Origin: Candidatus Lloydbacteria bacterium RIFCSPLOWO2_02_FULL_54_12
Lineage (GTDB): Bacteria; Patescibacteriota; Minisyncoccia; Phycocordibacterales; UBA6899
Length of the DNA stretch: 13,529 nucleotides
Direction of reading: 5' to 3'
Assembly: GCA_001819095.1 (NCBI GenBank)
Contig: MHLS01000033.1
Coordinates: 47,543 to 61,071, forward strand
The notes beneath the pieces were generated by a model that was not told the origin of the DNA, did no database searches, and saw only the letters and a list, made by a program, of their open reading frames with translations. The translations under genes and the position numbers were made by a program. Shown piece by piece: positions 1-6,985 of the stretch; within the stretch, counting starts at the first letter, position 1, and each line of letters opens with the position of its first letter.

Positions 1-609
1 GTCGCCGTCGACGGCCGATCCGTCGGACTCGTCGGCATTTCCGACGCCGTGCGCGAAACGTCAAAAAAAACGATGGCGGAATTACAGAAGCTGGGTATTG
101 AAACGGCAATGATCACAGGGGATAACAAGCGGATCGCGGAGGCGGTCGGAGCGGAGCTCGGCATCGGTCGCGTGTTCGCGGAGGTCCTGCCGGAGGAGAA
201 AGCAAGTTTCGTGAAGAAACTGCAGGAGGAAGGAAAGTTCGTCGCGATGGTGGGCGACGGCGTGAATGACGCACCCGCTTTGGCACAGGCGGACATCGGT
301 ATCGCTATTGGCGCGGGTACTGACGTGGCGATCGAAACAGGGAATATCGTCCTCATGCGGTCCGACCCGTACGATATTGTCGCCGCCATCCGTCTTTCGC
401 GGGCGACGGTGCGCAAGATGAAGCAGAATCTGTTCTGGGCGGCTATCTATAATGTGCTCGCGATACCGATCGCGGCGGGCGTCTTTTATACTTCGCTCGG
501 TTGGTCGCTTCGTCCGGAAGTAGCGGCCCTACTTATGTCTCTCTCGTCGATCGTTGTTGCGACGAATGCGGTCCTCTTGAAGCGCGTTGAGCCGACCTTA
601 CGTTCGTGA
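1..609 (+). CDS. copA: Cu+-transporting P-type ATPase (CopA type), C-terminal part only
   Basis: The reading frame is open from base 1, so the 5' end lies outside the window; 202 residues remain. Visible are the end of the P domain with TGDN (residues 39-42) and the hinge GDGVND (85-90), then two membrane segments. The first carries Y-N-x4-P (150-156) and the second M-S-L-S-S (179-183). In the P1B family these are the TM7 and TM8 copper-site signatures of Cu+ exporters (subgroup P1B-1), distinct from the Cu2+, Zn/Cd and Co subgroups. The CPC motif of TM6 and the DKTGT phosphorylation site would lie upstream and cannot be checked. Role by family: ATP-driven export of Cu+ across the cytoplasmic membrane. 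Inference: with nirK 3.7 kb downstream it could supply copper to an extracytoplasmic enzyme as well as detoxify. The gene ends in TGA. Confidence 0.9.
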   Translation, partial: VAVDGRSVGLVGISDAVRETSKKTMAELQKLGIETAMITGDNKRIAEAVGAELGIGRVFAEVLPEEKASFVKKLQEEGKFVAMVGDGVNDAPALAQADIGIAIGAGTDVAIETGNIVLMRSDPYDIVAAIRLSRATVRKMKQNLFWAAIYNVLAIPIAAGVFYTSLGWSLRPEVAALLMSLSSIVVATNAVLLKRVEPTLRS

Positions 610-668
610 GGAGGACATGGGGGAAGACCGGCAAAGGGACTCCATGAGCCGCCGGTTGAGCGGAGAAA

Positions 669-677
669 TGTTACAAT
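669..677 (+). promoter_or_regulatory. extended -10 box (TGTTACAAT) for the ATPase at 684
   Basis: TGT followed by TACAAT (672-677) matches TGn-TATAAT at five of six hexamer positions. It ends 6 bp before the ATG at 684, so a start site 7 bp downstream of the hexamer falls on the ATG itself. No convincing -35 is seen. The GGGGGA between box and ATG could instead act as an SD if transcription starts further upstream. Confidence 0.5.
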
Positions 678-683
678 GGGGGA

Positions 684-3236
684 ATGGATCGGTGTACCTT
701 CAAAGAGATCGCGCTTGATAACAAGGAAGAAGCATTCGCGCGCCTCTCCTCCGGCGAGGGGGGTCTTTTGGAGGGCGAGGCTACCCTGCGGCTTTCTCGG
801 TACGGGAAGAACGAGCTCTCCGGCGGGAAGGTCTCATGGCGGGAGATACTCTTTCGCCAGTTCCGTTCCGCCTTCGTCTACCTCCTTCTTGCGGCCTCGC
901 TCATCGCGCTCTACCTTGGCGAGCATTTAGATAGCGCCGTCATTTTTCTCTTCCTCCTTATTAATGCAGGGCTCGGGTTCTTTCAGGAGTACCACGCGGA
1001 GAACGCACTTCAGCTCCTTAAGCGGTTCGTCCTCCGCACGACGCGTGTGCGCCGCGACGGGAAGGAGATCACACTCTTCGTGCGCGACATCGTGCCGGGT
1101 GATGTCCTTCTGCTTGATGCCGGAGACATGATACCGGCGGACGGATATTTCCTGCGCGCGGACGGCGTCACGGTCGACGAGTCGCCGATGACGGGAGAGA
1201 GCGTTCCTGTTGCCAAGGAGGCGGTCGCGCTGCTTACGGCGCCCACGGATTTTTTCGGCTCGACGAATATCGGTTTTTCCCAAACGACGCTCCTCTCCGG
1301 TGACGCCGAGGTGCTCATCTTTGCCACGGGAGATGACACGGAAGTCGGGACCATTGCGGGAATAATGCGTGAGGCGGAGAGTCCGAGCGCATTTGAGGAA
1401 GGCGTGAGCCACTTCAGCAAGTTCATCCTCAAACTCATTCTGGCGACGGTGCCGATCGTGTTCCTCCTCCACGCGGTCATTCAGGGAGAAGAGGTCGGCT
1501 TCGGTGCATTCCTCCTCTTCGCCATCGCACTCACCGTATCGGCGATCCCCGAAGCCCTTCCCTTGGTGACGACGATCGCCCTTTCGCGCGGTGCGCTCAC
1601 GCTTGCAAAGAAACAAGTCGTGCCGCGGCGCCTTTCCGCGATCGAGGATCTCGGCAGTATTGACGTATTGTGTACGGACAAAACCGGAACAATAACGGAA
1701 AATCATCTTTCGGTACGTAGTGTCTGGGGCGACGAGCGAGCGGTGCTTACGCACGCGCTCATGGCACCGCGCTCACAGGTTGGTGCCGGCGGGACACAGA
1801 ACGGTGTTTTCGACAAAGCGCTCTTGGCGTACGCTCCGGCGGATGTGGCCGCTTCGCTCGGCCGACTCGAGCGCATCGATGAGCTCCCGTTCGACCCCGT
1901 GCGCAAGAAAGAGAGCGTTTTCGTCACTTTTGAAGGGAAGTATCTCTTGGTCATGCGTGGCGCACCGGAGGCGGTCTATGCCGCGAGTGGAAAGAAGATG
2001 CCCGAGGATGCAAGAATATGGTCCGAAGAAGAGGGGAAAAAGGGGTGTCGCGTGCTCGCTATCGGCTGGAAAGCGATGCCGAAAAAAGGACACGAATGCC
2101 TGTGCGAAGAAGACGAACAGCGTATCCGCGTGCTCGGCATGATCGCCTTTGCCGATCCGCTCAAGTCCTCGAGCAGGGAGGCGTTAAGTGACGCGAAGCG
2201 CCTCGGTGTCCGGGTGAAGATTATTACCGGAGATTCCAAGGAAGTGGCGGGCTGGGTCGGATACGAGGCGGGGGTGATCTCTGCGCACGACGCTGTTCTC
2301 TCCGGAGAAGAGTTCGATCTTCTTAACTCGGAGGAGAAAGCGCTTGCGGTGGAGCGTTATGATGTTTTTGCGCGCACGACGCCGCTCCAGAAATACGCCA
2401 TCATTGCACTCCTCGAGAAACAGCATCTCGTGGGCTTTCTCGGCGAGGGATTCAACGATGCACCCGCGCTCAAGATGGCACATGTCGGACTCGCGGTCTC
2501 CGGTGCGTCGGACATCGCACAGGATGCGTCGGACATCGTGCTTCTCAATCCGTCGCTTGAGGTGATCGTTGACGGCATCCGCGAGGGGAGAAAGATCTTC
2601 GCGAATTCGATCAAATATATCCGCGCAACACTTGCGTCGAATTTCGGGAATTTCTATGCGCTCGCTTTCGCCTCTCTCTTCGTCCCGTTCCTTCCGATGC
2701 TTCCGATACAAGTACTTCTGCTCAATCTGCTTTCGGATTTTCCCATGATCGCGATCGCCGCCGACGAGGTCGACGAAAGCGAACTCAAGAAGCCGCGCGG
2801 ATACCAGATCGGCGAGTTGACGGCCATTGCGATCGTCTTGGGCGTCGTTTCCACGCTCTTCGATTTCGCGTTCTTCGGCTATTTCATGCAGTATGAAAAA
2901 GAGGTGCTCCAGACGATGTGGTTCGTGGGAAGTGTTTTGACGGAACTCGTTCTCCTCTTTTCCATCAGGACGGCGCTTCCGTTCTGGCGTGCAAAACGCC
3001 CGAGCACGACCGTACTTGCACTTTCCTCTCTAGTCCTCGTGCTCACTATCGCGCTTCCGTTCATACCCACGGCACAGCGACTGTTCGGTTTCATCGCGCC
3101 GAACACGGAGCACCTTACGGCCCTCTTCTTCCTCGTGCTCTTCTACTTTGCTTCGTCGGAGGGAATGAAACTCCTTTTCTATCGCTTTTGGCACAACAAA
3201 GAAAGACACGCACTCCGTGCTCTTCCGGCAGAGTGA
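684..3236 (+). CDS. MgtA-like cation-transporting P-type ATPase, complete
   Basis: 850 residues, the normal length for P2/P3-type ATPases. In order: N-terminal cation-ATPase segment (about 1-50), first membrane pair (about 62-102), actuator domain with TGES (170-173), TM3-4 with P-E-A-L-P (289-293), phosphorylation site D332 in DKTGT, nucleotide-binding domain with RGAPE (425-429), TGDS (515-518), hinge G-E-G-F-N-D (587-592), and six C-terminal membrane segments with N681-x3-D685 in TM6. The region around 650-697 (SNFGN, FLPMLP, NLLSD) resembles MgtA/MgtB Mg2+ importers more than SERCA-type Ca2+ pumps. The ion cannot be settled from sequence; Mg2+ or Ca2+ are both possible. Oddity: the hinge has Glu where almost all P-type ATPases have Asp (GDGxND). 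The start at 684 is the only in-frame ATG after the upstream stop at 657. It lies 74 bases after copA with no clear terminator between them. Confidence 0.9.
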   Translation: MDRCTFKEIALDNKEEAFARLSSGEGGLLEGEATLRLSRYGKNELSGGKVSWREILFRQFRSAFVYLLLAASLIALYLGEHLDSAVIFLFLLINAGLGFFQEYHAENALQLLKRFVLRTTRVRRDGKEITLFVRDIVPGDVLLLDAGDMIPADGYFLRADGVTVDESPMTGESVPVAKEAVALLTAPTDFFGSTNIGFSQTTLLSGDAEVLIFATGDDTEVGTIAGIMREAESPSAFEEGVSHFSKFILKLILATVPIVFLLHAVIQGEEVGFGAFLLFAIALTVSAIPEALPLVTTIALSRGALTLAKKQVVPRRLSAIEDLGSIDVLCTDKTGTITENHLSVRSVWGDERAVLTHALMAPRSQVGAGGTQNGVFDKALLAYAPADVAASLGRLERIDELPFDPVRKKESVFVTFEGKYLLVMRGAPEAVYAASGKKMPEDARIWSEEEGKKGCRVLAIGWKAMPKKGHECLCEEDEQRIRVLGMIAFADPLKSSSREALSDAKRLGVRVKIITGDSKEVAGWVGYEAGVISAHDAVLSGEEFDLLNSEEKALAVERYDVFARTTPLQKYAIIALLEKQHLVGFLGEGFNDAPALKMAHVGLAVSGASDIAQDASDIVLLNPSLEVIVDGIREGRKIFANSIKYIRATLASNFGNFYALAFASLFVPFLPMLPIQVLLLNLLSDFPMIAIAADEVDESELKKPRGYQIGELTAIAIVLGVVSTLFDFAFFGYFMQYEKEVLQTMWFVGSVLTELVLLFSIRTALPFWRAKRPSTTVLALSSLVLVLTIALPFIPTAQRLFGFIAPNTEHLTALFFLVLFYFASSEGMKLLFYRFWHNKERHALRALPAE

Positions 3237-3296
3237 CGCACCCCCGAGTTTGACGGGCGTGACGGTCGGAATTGTTTACGGGACCGCGTTCGGTGT

Positions 3297-3302
3297 GATA
3301 CT
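3297..3302 (+). promoter_or_regulatory. possible -10 box (GATACT) for the zinc-ribbon gene
   Basis: GATACT is preceded by TGT at 3294-3296, giving an extended -10 pattern. It would put the transcript start near 3309, about 13 bases before the ATG at 3322. No clear -35 was found. Confidence 0.3.
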
Positions 3303-3321
3303 GTAATGACACTCTACGCTC

Positions 3322-3531
3322 ATGCTCTACAAAGAACACCGCTGTCCCGCATGCAACAAGCTCCTCTTCAAGGGGATTTTGGTCGACAGTGAAGTGGAAG
3401 TGAAATGCCGCGGGTGCGGGAGTTTGACCAGCTTTCACGGCGAACCGAAGGAAAAATTGCTGTGTTTCAAAGAAAACTGCCCGAATCGTCAGTCGAGAAG
3501 CGCCGCGGCCAAAGAGGGGAAAGCGCAATAA
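3322..3531 (+). CDS. Com-like small zinc-ribbon protein
   Basis: 69 residues. Two C-x2-C knuckles (C8/C11 and C29/C32) are separated by 17 residues. The first knuckle reads CPACNKLLFKG, very close to the Com zinc finger of phage Mu (CNKLLFK), a protein that binds mRNA to activate translation of mom. Two further cysteines (C48, C53) could form another site or stay free. The basic tail (after about residue 55) fits nucleic-acid binding. It stands alone between an ATPase gene and a strong terminator that begins 8 bases after its stop, so it is probably monocistronic. No SD precedes the ATG. Function here is unknown; nucleic-acid binding is inferred from the fold only, and there are no other phage genes nearby. 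Confidence 0.75.
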   Translation: MLYKEHRCPACNKLLFKGILVDSEVEVKCRGCGSLTSFHGEPKEKLLCFKENCPNRQSRSAAAKEGKAQ

Positions 3532-3539
3532 GTACGACA

Positions 3540-3586
3540 AATACAAGACGGAATCCGCCTAAGGCGGGTTCCGTCTTGTATTTTTT
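3540..3586 (+). terminator. Rho-independent terminator after the zinc-ribbon gene
   Basis: A 20-bp stem pairs 3540-3559 with 3563-3582 around a 3-base loop, all Watson-Crick except one G-T pair (3554/3568). The stem runs directly into a T tract (3581-3586). The arm starts AATACAAG and the other ends CTTGTATT, the same outer sequence as the hairpin at 5535-5586. Confidence 0.9.
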
Positions 3587-3624
3587 CTGTGGGGAATTTC
3601 CTCGCGCATGAGTGCCCCCTCTTA

Positions 3625-3630
3625 TATAAT
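3625..3630 (+). promoter_or_regulatory. consensus -10 box TATAAT upstream of the split-barrel gene
   Basis: A perfect TATAAT lies just past the terminator, in the right place to start a new transcript. The expected start site is near 3637, downstream of the ATG at 3633. That argues against 3633 as the translation start. No good -35 is visible. Confidence 0.5.
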
Positions 3631-3719
3631 GAATGTATAGAGTCACGCGATGGCCACCACTTGGTCGTTTTGCCACTTTGTTTCTTGTCGTCGCTTTCAC
3701 CCCATCTCGACGGCAAAAA

Positions 3720-4232
3720 ATGTTCAGCTCGATTACTGGCAGTAAAAATAATACTGTGTTTGACGACGCCACATATGTACCGATGGAAGAGGAAGACAAA
3801 AAATTCGCACTTGAGTTTCTTCGCGGACACTCAACGGCGGTTCTTGCAACGGCTTCAGTCACCGGCGAACCGCAGGCGGCACCGATGTACTTTCTTGTTG
3901 ACGATGATTTCACCTTTCACTTTTTTACCGCGAAGAATTCTCAAAAAGTGAAGCACATCAAACAGAACAAACATGTTGCGATTGTCGTCGGCTTCGGGCC
4001 AGAGATCACTACGGTTCAGGTTCGGGGTGACGCGGAGTTCGATGACCATATTGCACCCGGACTATTTTGGGAACTTGTCGAGAAGATCAAGTTGGGAGAT
4101 ATTTTCCAGTGGCCGCTTGCTGTCCTCGCAAAAGGCGGTGGATACACTGCATTTAGACTCAAGCCGCGCGTTATGTCATTACTCAAATTTGAAAAAGGCA
4201 AAGATCCGCGCATCTATTACAATGATTTTTAG
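3720..4232 (+). CDS. pyridoxamine 5'-phosphate oxidase family (FMN-binding split barrel) protein
   Basis: 170 residues from this start. The core from about residue 22 (M-E-E-E-D-K-K-F) to the end fits the PNPOx-like split barrel: an N-terminal helix, then L-A-T-A-S-V-T-G-E-P-Q with A-P-M-Y-F strands and T-A-K-N-S-Q-K-V-K-H-I, typical of small FMN- or F420-binding general-stress proteins of about 150 residues. It is unlikely to be the true PdxH enzyme, because such short family members usually are not. Start choice: an ATG at 3633 keeps the frame open, but it sits 2 bp after a TATAAT box and the 29 extra codons include AGA/CGA codons and no domain. ATG 3720 and ATG 3783 are both plausible and neither has an SD. 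Substrate unknown. nirK follows after 68 bases with no terminator, so co-transcription is likely. Confidence 0.75.
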   Translation: MFSSITGSKNNTVFDDATYVPMEEEDKKFALEFLRGHSTAVLATASVTGEPQAAPMYFLVDDDFTFHFFTAKNSQKVKHIKQNKHVAIVVGFGPEITTVQVRGDAEFDDHIAPGLFWELVEKIKLGDIFQWPLAVLAKGGGYTAFRLKPRVMSLLKFEKGKDPRIYYNDF

Positions 4233-4300
4233 AAAGTAAACATGGAACCACGAACGAAGGTCTTCGAAGGGCGACTCGCTTGTCGCTCGGTGTCTAACCT

Positions 4301-5509
4301 ATGAAACAATTCTGGACAATCATCGGGATCATACTGGCGTTTCTCGCCGTCGGTTTCACGTACAAATACACATTGTCTCCGAGTGTTCATCCTGCGGAGA
4401 ATGCAGGCGATCGTATGTCTGCTGGAGGGAGTTCGCTTCCCGTAGTTTCCGAGATCGGCCGTGCGCCGGACGACCTTCCACCCCCCATTACGCGCAAAGA
4501 AAACACGACGGTGAAGCTTGCACTTGAAGCGATCGCCGTACAAGGAGAACTTGCCGACGGTGTGACGTATGAATATTGGACCTACAACCAACAAGTTCCC
4601 GGACCGTTTCTGCGCGTTATGGAGGGAGACACGGTCGAAGTGTCGCTCTTTCACAACCCCGCAGGGCACTCACATGCCGCGCTCGGCGGACTTGATTTTG
4701 CCGTTTCGGGTCCGTTCGGTGTCCAAGTTGCGTACGCTTCTCCGGGCCACGCCGATGAGGACGCACATGCAGAAGAGGCAGATGCACACGCTCCGATAGC
4801 GGCCCCCGTTGCGAACGCGCACGCGACGCACTCTGTCGATCTTCACTCGGTCTTGGGGCCCGGAGGAGGAGCGGTATTGACGCAGGCGAAAGACGGCGAG
4901 ACCAAGACCTTCTCATTCAAGGCGACACGTCCCGGCCTCTACGTGTACCACTGCGCATCGCCCCATATCCCGACGCATATTGCGAACGGGATGTACGGCC
5001 TCATTTTGGTCGAGCCGAAAGCGGGACTTCCCAAAGTCGACCGCGAGTTCTACGTCATGCAAGGTGAACTCTACACAAGCGGAAAATTCGGCGCAAAAGG
5101 CCTTCAGGAATTCGACAAAGACAAACTCGATATGGAGCATCCGGAGTATTTCGTCTTTAACGGTCGCGTCGGTTCGCTTACGGGTGATCGCGCACTCAAA
5201 GCAAAGACGGGTGAGACGGTGCGCATCTTCTTCGGCGTCGGCACGTTCGTTCCGTCGAACTTCCACGTCATCGGCGGGATCTTCGACAAACTCTATCCCG
5301 AGGGCGATATTGTTTCTCTCCCGCATCGAAATGTCCAGACGACGCTCGTTCCCGCCGGCGGTTCGGCGGTGGTCGAGATGACCATGGAAGTACCTGGGAA
5401 ATTGCTCTTGGTCGATCACGCACTTCCACGTGCGATCGATAAAGGTGCGGTCGGGGAGTTCGTGGTCGAAGGCGCCGAGCGCCCCGACCTCTTTCGTGCG
5501 GTGGAATGA
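4301..5509 (+). CDS. nirK: copper-containing nitrite reductase (NO-forming), AniA-type, membrane-anchored
   Basis: 402 residues: an N-terminal anchor (about 5-22, no lipobox Cys), a linker, then two cupredoxin domains. The sequence closely follows Neisseria AniA as I recall it (Y-H-C-x7-H-I-A-N-G-M-Y-G; G-L-P-K-V-D-x-E-F-Y; F-H-V-I-G-x-I-F-D-K). All copper ligands are present: type 1 H177, C218, H226, M231; type 2 H182, H217, H373; catalytic D180 and H322. Spacing matches AniA (H-to-C 41, C-to-M 13). Reaction by family: nitrite plus one electron gives NO, outside the cytoplasmic membrane. Oddity: about 50 extra residues (about 123-176) sit just before the first ligand, with six His and many Asp/Glu. 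The electron donor is not visible; no cytochrome or cupredoxin gene is near. No SD precedes the ATG. Confidence 0.92.
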   Translation: MKQFWTIIGIILAFLAVGFTYKYTLSPSVHPAENAGDRMSAGGSSLPVVSEIGRAPDDLPPPITRKENTTVKLALEAIAVQGELADGVTYEYWTYNQQVPGPFLRVMEGDTVEVSLFHNPAGHSHAALGGLDFAVSGPFGVQVAYASPGHADEDAHAEEADAHAPIAAPVANAHATHSVDLHSVLGPGGGAVLTQAKDGETKTFSFKATRPGLYVYHCASPHIPTHIANGMYGLILVEPKAGLPKVDREFYVMQGELYTSGKFGAKGLQEFDKDKLDMEHPEYFVFNGRVGSLTGDRALKAKTGETVRIFFGVGTFVPSNFHVIGGIFDKLYPEGDIVSLPHRNVQTTLVPAGGSAVVEMTMEVPGKLLLVDHALPRAIDKGAVGEFVVEGAERPDLFRAVE

Positions 5510-5534
5510 ATCACACCGGCTTAAGGTTGCCGAC

Positions 5535-5586
5535 AAATACAAGGTCCGACCTTAAGAATGAGTCCCCAAGGTTGGACCTTGTATTT
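5535..5586 (+). terminator. long stem-loop after nirK, probable terminator
   Basis: A 19-bp stem pairs 5535-5553 with 5568-5586 around a 14-base loop, with one G-T pair (5548/5573). It begins 26 bases after the nirK stop and ends in TATTTACG, a weak T tract. The sequence CGACAAATACAAG (5531-5543) is identical to 3535-3547 at the other terminator. An alternative fold pairs 5520-5527 with 5549-5556 and would compete with the left arm. Confidence 0.65.
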
Positions 5587-5656
5587 ACGAAAGCCCTCTC
5601 ATTGAAAACCGATCAAGCAGAAGTTTATTAGAGATGTTATTAATAAAACAAACAAC

Positions 5657-6241
5657 ATGAACGCATTTGTCGATCGTTTGGCGGGATATAAGACGCTCCT
5701 CTTTACTCATCCGAATAGCCAGTGGCTGTGGCTTATCGTGAGGCTCTATTTGGGCTGGACTTGGGCGCATGCGGGATACGAGAAAATGGTGAATCCGGCG
5801 GGCGTTTGGATCGGCGAGAAGGCGGGTACGGCAATGACGGGATTTGTGACGGGTGCCTTGGGGAAGACGGCGGAAGGGCTTACGCTCGCGGGCAAATCAG
5901 CGGCGCATCCGGACGTGACCGTCTGGTACGGCTGGTTCTTGGAGAATTGTGTCGGGACGGCCCCCGTCTTGTGGTCATATTTGATCACCTTCGGGGAGAT
6001 CGCGGCGGGCCTCGGACTCATCTTCGGCGTACTCACGAGCGTTGCGGCGGCGGGAGCACTCCTCATGAACTTCAGCTTCCTCCTTGCGGGAACAGTGAGC
6101 ATCAATCCGGTCCTCGCGCTCTTAACGATACCGCTTCTTCTGGCACACAAGGTTTCCGGCAACATCGGACTGGAGAAATTCATGCGTGATTACCTCGCAA
6201 AGAAAAAATCCGCCGACGCTCCGACGGTCGGCACGCCATAG
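5657..6241 (+). CDS. DoxX family membrane protein
   Basis: 194 residues with about four membrane segments (about 23-41, 103-124, 127-146, 149-165) and a Lys-rich cytoplasmic tail. It has the DoxX/DoxD-like pattern: R-x-x-L-G-W (29-34) followed by A-G-Y-E-K, and G-E-x3-G-L-G-L-I-F-G (113-124) in the next segment. DoxD/DoxX relatives include a small subunit of thiosulfate:quinone oxidoreductase, but most family members have no proven reaction. A periplasmic-side insertion of about 50 residues (50-100) separates the first two segments, as in DoxD-like members. The AT-rich leader (5610-5656) has no SD; TGT-TATTAA (5635-5643) is a weak extended -10 candidate. It lies next to nirK but behind a hairpin, so shared function is only suggested. 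Its stop is 12 bases from the convergent DUF6390 gene with no terminator between. Confidence 0.8.
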   Translation: MNAFVDRLAGYKTLLFTHPNSQWLWLIVRLYLGWTWAHAGYEKMVNPAGVWIGEKAGTAMTGFVTGALGKTAEGLTLAGKSAAHPDVTVWYGWFLENCVGTAPVLWSYLITFGEIAAGLGLIFGVLTSVAAAGALLMNFSFLLAGTVSINPVLALLTIPLLLAHKVSGNIGLEKFMRDYLAKKKSADAPTVGTP

Positions 6242-6253
6242 TGGCGTTCATAT

Positions 6254-6982
6254 TCAGATCGTTTGATTCGCAAGCGCGATGTGGCGCAATGTATACTTTT
6301 TCAGACTGGCGGTCTGGCGTCGCGAGAGTACCTCGCAGATGACTCCCCAGTGGATTGAGACCAGGTCGCCCACCGCAAGTTGTTCGATGTCGTATTCGGC
6401 TTCGAGACGGCGGGTGAGCGCGCGCGGTTCTTCGGTGCCGAGCGTAAGTTTCCCGTCCTTGTAGAGGAGCGGCTCGTAGAGGACGGTGACCGAGGGTCCC
6501 GCGACCGCCGTGACGCGCCCCCAGGAGACACGGCATTCGTCCATGCTCTCAAGCGTGTGCGCGCGTTCGATGAAACCCGTCCGCTTCCAGATGTCGAGGA
6601 CGTGGAAGGAGTGGTGCGGCACCGCGCCGCCCGCAATCTTGTCTTCGACGAGCGCGAAAGATTTCCCGAGTTTTTTCTTCAGTGAAAGGTTGTCGACAAG
6701 ATGCCAGTAGAGGTCGTTCTTCGAGACGCGATCGAGGAGCTCATTCCCCACCCAGTACGCTTCGACGACGCGGTCATTGAGCGGGTCGTCGATTTTGTTC
6801 GCCCGGGCGATGTGGAGGAGATACGGATACATCGTCTCGAAATCCTCTAGTATCTCACGGAGCCCCAGATCCGCCGTCTCGTCGTTGATATAGTCGCGCA
6901 TCTCGGTGTTCTTCGCAGGACCGCAATAGTGCAGTCGATTCGGCCCGAAGGCATACCGCGAACAGCGCAAGAGTGCATCCAT
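6254..6982 (-). CDS. DUF6390 family protein with a HypC-like C-terminal domain
   Basis: 242 residues. The N-terminal half carries Y-A-F-G-P-N-x3-Y-C-G-P (10-22), D-P-L-N-D-R-V-V-E-A-Y-W-V-G-N (66-80) and V-P-H-H-S-F-H-V (121-128), which I recognise as DUF6390. From residue 150 the pattern is C-x4-G-R-V, a short beta-rich stretch, then V-G-D-L-V-S-I-H-W-G (204-213). This lines up with HypC, whose N terminus is M-C-I-G-V-P-G-Q-I and whose His motif is V-G-Q-W-V-L-V-H-V-G. In HypC that Cys and His hold the Fe(CN)2CO precursor; here they would be C150 and H211. Inference: a hydrogenase maturation factor. The gene follows the EamA gene by 9 bases with an SD (AAAGGA, 6986-6991) overlapping the junction, so it is translated from the same message. 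Family call confident; the HypC relation is my own comparison. Confidence 0.75.
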   Translation of the reverse strand: MDALLRCSRYAFGPNRLHYCGPAKNTEMRDYINDETADLGLREILEDFETMYPYLLHIARANKIDDPLNDRVVEAYWVGNELLDRVSKNDLYWHLVDNLSLKKKLGKSFALVEDKIAGGAVPHHSFHVLDIWKRTGFIERAHTLESMDECRVSWGRVTAVAGPSVTVLYEPLLYKDGKLTLGTEEPRALTRRLEAEYDIEQLAVGDLVSIHWGVICEVLSRRQTASLKKYTLRHIALANQTI

Positions 6983-6985
6983 ACA

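Noticed and set aside
607..609. Possible TGA recoding as Gly, known in some CPR lineages
   Set aside because: TGA ends copA and nirK exactly where the families end, so the standard code applies.
627..656. Inverted repeat ACCGGC/GCCGGT between copA and the second ATPase
   Set aside because: Only 6 bp with an 18-base loop and no T tract; not convincing as a terminator or operator.
5637..5646. Perfect palindrome TTATTAATAA upstream of doxX
   Set aside because: Ten bases of pure A/T in an AT-rich leader is easily chance; more likely part of the promoter than an operator.
6288..6294. GTATACT, resembling a -10 box, near the DUF6390 3' end
   Set aside because: It lies inside a coding sequence on the opposite strand with no suitable start downstream.
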